Positions 58,484-64,000 of a DNA stretch of 64,000 bases are shown here, piece by piece; position 1 is the stretch's first letter; each line of letters opens with the position of its first letter. The stretch covers positions 1,240,001 through 1,304,000 of the forward strand of contig NZ_CP149798.1 in assembly GCF_037940415.1 (NCBI RefSeq), in the 5' to 3' direction. Origin of the DNA: Streptomyces sp. f51. Its GTDB lineage: Bacteria > Actinomycetota > Actinomycetes > Streptomycetales > Streptomycetaceae. Below the pieces are notes generated by a model, which was not told where the DNA came from, did not search any database, and was given only the letters and a program-made list of their open reading frames with translations. The position numbers and the translations under genes were made by a program.

Positions 58484-59731
58484 ATGCGCTTGTCCCGACG
58501 GTCCCTGCTCACGGCCGGCACCGCCGCGGCCGCCCTGACCCCGCTGCCCGCCGGGGCGGCGGCGCGGCCCGCGAAGCCCGGCACCCGGCTGCGCACCGGG
58601 TTCGAGCGTCTGGCCGGGGACGGGTACGCGCGGCTCGACGGCCGGCGCGTCGGGATCGTCACCAACCCCACCGGCGTCACCCGGGACGTCCGGCACGTCG
58701 TCGACGTCATGCACGCCGACGCGCGCGTGGACCTGACGGCCGTCTTCGGACCCGAGCACGGCTTCCGGGGCACCGCGCAGGCGGGCGGATCCGAGGGCCG
58801 CTACGACGACCCGGCGACCGGACTGCCCGTCTACGACACGTACTTGAAGAGCGGTCAGCCCCTCGCCGACGTCTTCACCGCGTCCGGCGTGGACACCATC
58901 GTCTTCGACATCCAGGACGTGGGGGCGCGCTTCTACACGTACATCTGGACGTTGTACGACTGCATGGAGGCCGCGCAGCTCGCCGGGAAACGGTTCGTGG
59001 TCCTCGACCGGCCGAACCCGGTCACCGGACGCTCGGCCCAAGGACCGGTCCTGCACCCCGAGTTCGCGACGTTCGTCGGGCGCAGGCCGATCGCGCAGGC
59101 GCACGGGATGACGGTGGCGGAGCTGGCCCGGCTCTTCAACGGCGAGTTCCTGACGGCACCCGTGGAACTCGACACGGTGCTCATGTCGGGCTGGAGCCGC
59201 GGGGAGTTCTACGATGCCTCGGGCCTGCCCTGGGTGCCGCCGAGCCCGAACATGCCGACGGCGGACACCGCGTTGGTGTACTCAGGGACCTGCCTGTTCG
59301 AGGGGACGAACCTGTCGGAAGGGCGGGGCACGACCCGGCCGTTCGAACTGCTCGGCGCCGAGGGCCTCGACGGGCGCTGGGCCGCCGCGGCCGGTGAACT
59401 GGGCCTTCCCGGCGTGCACTTCAGAGAGGCCTACTTCGCCCCCACCTTCTCCAAGTTCCAGGGCAGGACCGTCGGGGGCGTCCAGATCCATGTGCACGAC
59501 CGGGCCGCCTACGAGCCCGTGCGCACCGGAATCGCCCTCCTGGTGACCGCGAAGAAGGTCTGGAGCGGCTTCGCCTGGCGCTCCGACGACTGGATCGACA
59601 AGCTGACGGGCTCGGCGCTGGTGCGCACGATGATCGACGCGGGCGCCGGCACCGACGAGGTCGTGGCGGCCTGGCAGGACGAACTGGACGCCTTCCGCAG
59701 GGTCCGCAAGCACTACCTCATCTACACGTGA
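58484..59731 (+). CDS. Tat-exported DUF1343/NamZ-like (GH171) hydrolase
   Basis: This 415-residue protein starts with a twin-arginine signal (MRLSRRSLLTAGTAAAALTPLPAGAAA). The DUF1343 domain follows, with VGIVTNPTGVTRDVRHVVDVM, VFGPEHGFRGTAQAG, FDIQDVGARFYTYIWTLYDCMEAA, DRPNPVTG and YSGTCLFEGTNLSEGRGTTRPFE. This family includes Bacillus subtilis NamZ, an exo-N-acetylmuramidase (GH171) that removes MurNAc from cell-wall fragments. A streptomycete homologue may recycle or remodel peptidoglycan outside the membrane. GGAGG lies 7 nt before the ATG. No other wall-recycling gene is next to it. Confidence 0.9.
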   Translation: MRLSRRSLLTAGTAAAALTPLPAGAAARPAKPGTRLRTGFERLAGDGYARLDGRRVGIVTNPTGVTRDVRHVVDVMHADARVDLTAVFGPEHGFRGTAQAGGSEGRYDDPATGLPVYDTYLKSGQPLADVFTASGVDTIVFDIQDVGARFYTYIWTLYDCMEAAQLAGKRFVVLDRPNPVTGRSAQGPVLHPEFATFVGRRPIAQAHGMTVAELARLFNGEFLTAPVELDTVLMSGWSRGEFYDASGLPWVPPSPNMPTADTALVYSGTCLFEGTNLSEGRGTTRPFELLGAEGLDGRWAAAAGELGLPGVHFREAYFAPTFSKFQGRTVGGVQIHVHDRAAYEPVRTGIALLVTAKKVWSGFAWRSDDWIDKLTGSALVRTMIDAGAGTDEVVAAWQDELDAFRRVRKHYLIYT

Positions 59732-59857
59732 CACGGGGCCCTCTTGCACGAACGAGTGACGTGTGCGTGACGGATAGGTCGTGACGTATGGCCAACTTTC
59801 CCCTCCGGGTGGACGATGCGCCCCAATCGCATCGCCCGCGAGGTCAGGGGGCCAGAC

Positions 59858-61171
59858 ATGACGGAACCGGCAGTGAGCGTTTCTCCCTACTGGGAGCTGA
59901 CCTTCGACGCGGACGGGGACGCGGACGTCCGGGAACGGGACCGGTGGCTGGAGGAGGTGCCACGGCGCGGGGTCCGCGACCTGATCGTCTTCACGCACGG
60001 CTGGAACAACGACCGTTCCGCGGCCACCAGCCTCTTCAGCCAGTTCTTCGCGCCCGTCCCGGAGCTCGCGCCCTCCGCGCGCCTCGGCTACGTGGGCGTG
60101 GTCTGGCCCTCGATGCGGTTCTCGGACGAACCGATCCCCGACTTCCCCCCGTCGGTGGCCGCCGCGATCGCCGACGACAACGCCTCACCGCTCGGCAAGA
60201 ACACCCGGCACGCCCTGCTTGAGGTGTTCCCCGGCCGCGCCACCGTGGTGGAGCAGATCACCCGGCTGCTCGACCAACGACCGGACGAGGGAGCCTCGTT
60301 GGAGGAGTTCGGCCGCCTGGTGCGGCTGCTCGTCGAGGTCCGCCCGCAGGGCCCGCAGACCGCGTTCGCCGCGGACACCCTCGCGGAGGGCGTACCGGAG
60401 AGCGATCCCGAGATGCTGTTCGGGGACACCGCGACGGTGTGCGCCGAGTTCGCGCAGGCGCTCGCCGGGGCGCAGGCCCCCGCCTTCGCCCTGCCCCGGC
60501 TGTGGGACGGGGCGCTCGAACTGCTGCGCCAGGCCACGTACTACGCCATGAAGAGACGCGCGGGCACGGTCGGCGAGCGCGGGCTCGCGCGGGCGGTGGG
60601 CCTGCTCGCGACGGCGGCACCCGAGGTGCGCGTGCACCTGGTGGGGCACAGCTTCGGCGGCCGGCTGGTCTCCTTCGCCCTGCGCGGGCTGCCTCCCGGG
60701 GTGCACACGGTCAAGTCGGTGACCCTGCTCCAGGGCGCCTTCTCCCACTACGCGTTCTCCCCGCGGCTGCCCCACGACCCGCGTGCGAGCGGGGTGCTCG
60801 ACGGTCAGTACCACCGGATCGACGGCCCGCTGGTGTGCTGCTACTCCCACTTCGACTCGGCGCTCGGCACGATCTATCCGCTGGCCTCCCGGATGGCCGG
60901 GGACGACCGGTCGGTGGTGGCGGACTTCGGCATCGGCGGCATGCTCGGCGCTCAGTGGGGCGCGATGGGCCACGACGGGGTGCAGGCGGTGCCGGGGACG
61001 GCGTCGTTCACGCTCGCCGAGGCCCTGCGCACCCGGCTGCCGGTCTCGGGGTGCGTGAACGTCGACGCCGCCTCGGTGGTGTGCCGAGGCGGCGCGCCCG
61101 CGGGTGCTCACAGCGACATCTGCCATCGCGAGCTGGCCCAGGTGGTGCTGGCGGCGGGCCGCGTCCACTGA
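59858..61171 (+). CDS. Alpha/beta-hydrolase-fold protein of unknown substrate
   Basis: This 437-residue protein has an alpha/beta hydrolase core. The oxyanion-type strand is LIVFTHGWNNDRSAATSLF (about 50-68) and the nucleophile elbow VHLVGHSFGGRL (Ser about 265). A His for the triad is probably in the C-terminal third (DGQYHRIDG or VCCYSHFDS). A long insertion (about 90-245) separates strand and elbow. There is no signal peptide. AGGGGG lies before the ATG at 59858. Cysteine-rich spots (VCCYSHF; SDICHRE) are unusual. I do not know its substrate; lipase-like or serine-esterase activity is possible. Confidence 0.8.
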   Translation: MTEPAVSVSPYWELTFDADGDADVRERDRWLEEVPRRGVRDLIVFTHGWNNDRSAATSLFSQFFAPVPELAPSARLGYVGVVWPSMRFSDEPIPDFPPSVAAAIADDNASPLGKNTRHALLEVFPGRATVVEQITRLLDQRPDEGASLEEFGRLVRLLVEVRPQGPQTAFAADTLAEGVPESDPEMLFGDTATVCAEFAQALAGAQAPAFALPRLWDGALELLRQATYYAMKRRAGTVGERGLARAVGLLATAAPEVRVHLVGHSFGGRLVSFALRGLPPGVHTVKSVTLLQGAFSHYAFSPRLPHDPRASGVLDGQYHRIDGPLVCCYSHFDSALGTIYPLASRMAGDDRSVVADFGIGGMLGAQWGAMGHDGVQAVPGTASFTLAEALRTRLPVSGCVNVDAASVVCRGGAPAGAHSDICHRELAQVVLAAGRVH

Positions 61172-61243
61172 CCCGCCGCCGCTTCGGAGCAGGCCCGCCC
61201 TAGGAGCGGTCCCGGCGCTCCCCCGGTGTGCTCACCGGCGTGC

Positions 61244-64000
61244 TCACCGGTGCGAGGTGTACTCGACGACCTGCTGGAAGGTCGGCCGGTTCTGCCAGGT
61301 GATCTTGCCGTGCTTGATGCCGCCGAGCGTCCGCTGGACGATCGAGTCGGCGCACCACTGGTCACCCGCCGAGCACTGGTCGTCGCCGGGGTACACGATC
61401 GACGCGCTCTTGCCCGCCGCCTCCTTGAGCGAGCCGATCAGGGCGTCCCGGCAGGCGCTGAGGCTGCCGCCGCCGCAGTACGTCCGCGACAGGCCGCCCT
61501 GCACGGGCTGCCCGAGCACCGACCGGATGTCCTTGTCGACATAGCTCCACCAGCCGAACTGGAAGGAGCTTCCGGCGTGCGAGCCGGTCGGTCCGTGCCC
61601 CGCGGACGGCGCTTCGTCCACCGGGAGGTTGCTGCCGAACGCGGTGTACAGGTCACTGCCGAGCCCCGGCTGGAACTCCGCCTTCACCAGCAGCGGCCAC
61701 CAGGCGTCCAGGATGCGGATCGCGTCGGCGTTGGCGTAGGTGTGCGAGCCCGCCGAGGTCTCGGTGCGCTTGGCACCCGCGGTCACCCACGCGGACAGCT
61801 TGCTCACCGCGTCGGCGGCCGTGGAGTCCGTGACCGGAGAGCTGTTGACGACCTTGAGCAGGTTCGGGAGCACGTCCTCGGCCCGCAGATCGGCGACCGA
61901 GGCGTCGGCCATCGCCTTCACCAGCGCGGATCTGGTCACTCCGCCGGCCGCGACCAGCTTGGAGACCCGGTCCTCCAGGAGGTCGCCGCGGTGCACGGAG
62001 CCGTCGCCCCAGGAGGCCGTGGTGTAGTCCTTGGCCTGTTTGTTGTTCCAGGAGATGTAGTAGTCCTGGTCCACCGAGTTGGGGTGCGCGGACGCCGGGG
62101 TGTAGGTGGCGGTGTTGGTGGCCGGGTCCCAGCCCTGCCATTCGTACGCGGCCTGCGCCCACACCGGGAACTCGGCGTCGACGCCGTTCGCCCGCACCGG
62201 GTTGTCGCCGCTGTTGTAGTAGGCGGTGTGCGCCGAGTCGGCGTAGAACCAGTTGAAGGTGTAGTTGATGTTCTGCACCGCGCTCTGGAACGTCGCCGGA
62301 CTCTTCACGTAGTCCGGGTCGTTGAGCATCTGGAAGCCGATGATCGAGTCGGCCTCGTGCATGAAGGAGCTGCGCAGGGTGGTGTAGGCGACCTTCTTGC
62401 CGCCGACCGTCGCGCGGTACTCCACGGGTCCGTACTTGGTCCGGTAGACCTGCATGCGGTACGAGCCGGCCGCGGTGCCGTCGGCCGTGGTCGGCTTCCA
62501 GGAGTTGGTCCGCTCGACCTTGTCCATCGCCGTGCAGGTGCCGTGGTACAGGTAGTGGTAGTCGTCCTGGCACAGTTCGACGGCGTACGTGTCGATGATG
62601 TCCTGGCCGGAGGTCGTCGCGCTCCAGGAGTAGTCCTGGCCGCGGCCGAGTTCGACGTACATGCTCAGGCCGGCGAACGAGGCGCCGCGGGCGCTGAGGC
62701 CCGGACCCTGGATCTCCTGGAGCATGAGCAGCTGTGGCGCGAAATAGCCGGTCTGCGGGCCGAAGACGGCGATCGGGTGACCGCTGGCGGTGTACTTGCC
62801 GCTGACGACCAGGGCGTTGGACATCCCGCGCTTGGCGGAGGTGAGCGACGTCTTCGCCGCCGTGGCGGAGGCGCCGGTGGCGCTCGCGGTGGCCGCGCTG
62901 CCGGTGCGGTCGTAGACCAGCGGCTCCTGGGTCACCGAGCCGGCGTCGGGCAGGGCCTCGCCCTGCGGGCTGTCCGGCCTCGCGGCGTACGGGAAGCTCT
63001 GGCCGTTGTGCACGGTGAGCGCCGCTTCCGGGTCGTTGCGCTCGCGGAAGGCCTCCCAGACCTTGGTGCCCTCCGTCACTCCGTACTGGTTCTGGGCGGC
63101 GAGCAGCGAGAGGGCGTTGTTGACCTCGCCGCCGCCCCCGGAGCCGAAGAGCGAGCCGATGACGGAGGCCAGCGCGACCAGGTCGGTGAGCTTGAAGTGG
63201 TCGATGGTGCCGGCGTTGGTGATGGAGTCCTTGTGGCCGGTCAGGACGTACTCGCCGGGGAAGTAGCGGCCGCTGTCGGAGGCGTCGATGTAGGCGTTGA
63301 TGCCGTCGAGGTAGGCGTTGGCGTCGGTGAGCGCCTGGGCCCCACGGGCTCCGGCCCTGCCGGTCGCCTCGTCGATCTGGGCCTGGAGGTCGGCCTCGGT
63401 GTAGGGCGCGTTGCGCCAGAACTCCTGCTCCAGGCCCTGGTTGGAGGCCGCGCCGCCCGCGAAGCTGGTCAGCTGGCCGCGTCCGACGTGACGGAAGACG
63501 TCCATCAGCCACAGCCGGTCCTGGGCCGCGGCGTAGCCGGCGCCGTACTCGGTGCCGTAGCGGGTGGTGCCGGTGATGTGCGGGACGCCGGTCTTCTTGT
63601 CGCGGACGATCGTCACGTCGGTGCGTCCGCCGGGCTTGGTGGTCGACTCGACCTGGTTGGCGGCGACGCCGAACGAGGCGTCGTTGAAGAAGTCGTTGAT
63701 CTTCGCGTCGGTGAGCCCGGAGGAGCCCGAGGGCAGGTTGCCGTAGAGGCCGAGCTGGTCCTCGGCATGGCTGGGCTGAGTACCGAAGACCTGGTTGAGC
63801 AGGATCTGCGCGAGGGTGGCGTTGCCGTTCTCACCGGGCGGCAGGATGTCGGAACACTGGCCGCCGCAGTAGTCGTTCGCGGCGGCCGCCGTGGAGGTGT
63901 CCGCGGCGGCCGCCTGGGAAAGCGGGGACAAAAGACCGGCAATGAGCACGCATAGGGATGCTGCCCTGAGGAACTTGGGGAATCTGCGGGGAGTTCTCAG
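61244..64000 (-). CDS. Secreted penicillin-acylase-family Ntn hydrolase, 5' end beyond window
   Basis: At least 918 residues are visible. The frame stays open through base 64000, reading RTPRRFPKFLRAAS then a hydrophobic signal ending LSQAAAA, so the start codon lies outside the window. The family features are an alpha-chain region with YGAGYAAAQDRLWLMDVFRHVGRG and the autocleavage site before the catalytic N-terminal Ser in KRGMSNALVVSGKY. Later come a beta-chain with ARGASFAGLSMYVELGRGQDYSWSATTSGQD and YYISWNNKQA. Such enzymes cleave amide bonds of penicillins, acyl-homoserine lactones or lipopeptides. The substrate is undecided. It is convergent with the alpha/beta hydrolase gene. Confidence 0.92.
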   Translation of the reverse strand: MRTPRRFPKFLRAASLCVLIAGLLSPLSQAAAADTSTAAAANDYCGGQCSDILPPGENGNATLAQILLNQVFGTQPSHAEDQLGLYGNLPSGSSGLTDAKINDFFNDASFGVAANQVESTTKPGGRTDVTIVRDKKTGVPHITGTTRYGTEYGAGYAAAQDRLWLMDVFRHVGRGQLTSFAGGAASNQGLEQEFWRNAPYTEADLQAQIDEATGRAGARGAQALTDANAYLDGINAYIDASDSGRYFPGEYVLTGHKDSITNAGTIDHFKLTDLVALASVIGSLFGSGGGGEVNNALSLLAAQNQYGVTEGTKVWEAFRERNDPEAALTVHNGQSFPYAARPDSPQGEALPDAGSVTQEPLVYDRTGSAATASATGASATAAKTSLTSAKRGMSNALVVSGKYTASGHPIAVFGPQTGYFAPQLLMLQEIQGPGLSARGASFAGLSMYVELGRGQDYSWSATTSGQDIIDTYAVELCQDDYHYLYHGTCTAMDKVERTNSWKPTTADGTAAGSYRMQVYRTKYGPVEYRATVGGKKVAYTTLRSSFMHEADSIIGFQMLNDPDYVKSPATFQSAVQNINYTFNWFYADSAHTAYYNSGDNPVRANGVDAEFPVWAQAAYEWQGWDPATNTATYTPASAHPNSVDQDYYISWNNKQAKDYTTASWGDGSVHRGDLLEDRVSKLVAAGGVTRSALVKAMADASVADLRAEDVLPNLLKVVNSSPVTDSTAADAVSKLSAWVTAGAKRTETSAGSHTYANADAIRILDAWWPLLVKAEFQPGLGSDLYTAFGSNLPVDEAPSAGHGPTGSHAGSSFQFGWWSYVDKDIRSVLGQPVQGGLSRTYCGGGSLSACRDALIGSLKEAAGKSASIVYPGDDQCSAGDQWCADSIVQRTLGGIKHGKITWQNRPTFQQVVEYTSHR

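Noticed and set aside
61226..63955. 900-codon plus-strand frame opposite the penicillin acylase
   Set aside because: It mirrors a secreted Ntn hydrolase with intact motifs and has no recognisable domain.

Overview
The window looks like a chromosomal core segment of a Streptomyces species. It is very GC-rich, starts are often GTG, and it carries streptomycete hallmarks: two chaplins, the gylR-glpFKD glycerol operon, the mycothiol ligase mshC, parJ, F420-type luciferase-like and mycothiol-era genes, and a xylanase/acetylxylan esterase pair. From memory, the gene order metH-gylR-glpF-glpK-glpD-parJ ... mshC ... corA ... chpC-chpH ... gntR-gntK-gntP follows that of Streptomyces coelicolor around SCO1657-SCO1680. 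I ran no search. No transposase, integrase, rRNA or CRISPR array was seen; one tRNA gene (Leu, anticodon GAG) is present.

Layout: 1-1888, a truncated peptide-type ABC solute-binding lipoprotein and a HAD phosphatase (minus). 2029-11241, metH (minus) divergent from gylR, followed by the glycerol uptake and catabolism operon glpF-glpK-glpD. 11535-12719, parJ. 13066-15499, an S8 peptidase without signal peptide and a glutamine-rich protein that share a C-terminal module; this pair sits between parJ and mshC and is my main candidate for an undescribed system. 15599-19163 (minus), a four-gene block of a histidine-phosphatase-like protein, a DUF3090 protein, an SCO1664-family protein and MshC. 19328-23550, CorA, a ferritin-like protein, an F420-type oxidoreductase and an aldo/keto reductase. 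23547-25820, a RecD2-like protein whose ATP-binding motifs look ruined. 26304-28799, two conserved small actinobacterial proteins and the chaplins ChpC-like (with a collagen-like linker and sortase signal) and ChpH. 29036-30664, an M20 peptidase, tRNA-Leu and its terminator.

30973-33037 is a secreted xylan-degrading pair (GH11 xylanase, CE4 esterase) with near-identical carbohydrate-binding modules. 33375-39130 has a poly-lysine-synthetase-like single-module NRPS with a lysine-like specificity code, then an M1 metallopeptidase and a YchJ/SEC-C protein. 39152-42036 is the gluconate cluster gntR/gntK/gntP. 42182-43709 is a cytochrome b561-like protein with a Tat-exported molybdopterin oxidoreductase. 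43833-49516 holds an amino-acid permease, a hypothetical protein, an FAD-dependent dehydrogenase and a DMT-type membrane protein. 49669-52603 has a Nudix hydrolase, two DUF202 proteins and an ArsR-SRPBCC-DHFR-like operon with a clear operator. 52786-58252 is a fatty/hydroxy-acid catabolic unit (APH-like kinase, acyl-CoA dehydrogenase, TetR, acyl-CoA ligase, SDR), with the same 14-bp operator core in front of both transcription units. 58484-64000 ends with a Tat-exported DUF1343/NamZ-like hydrolase, an alpha/beta hydrolase and a penicillin-acylase-family protein running off the right edge.

Genes are tightly packed and many convergent gene pairs are separated by long perfect hairpins. Several starts look leaderless (a TANNNT hexamer 6-8 nt before the start codon).
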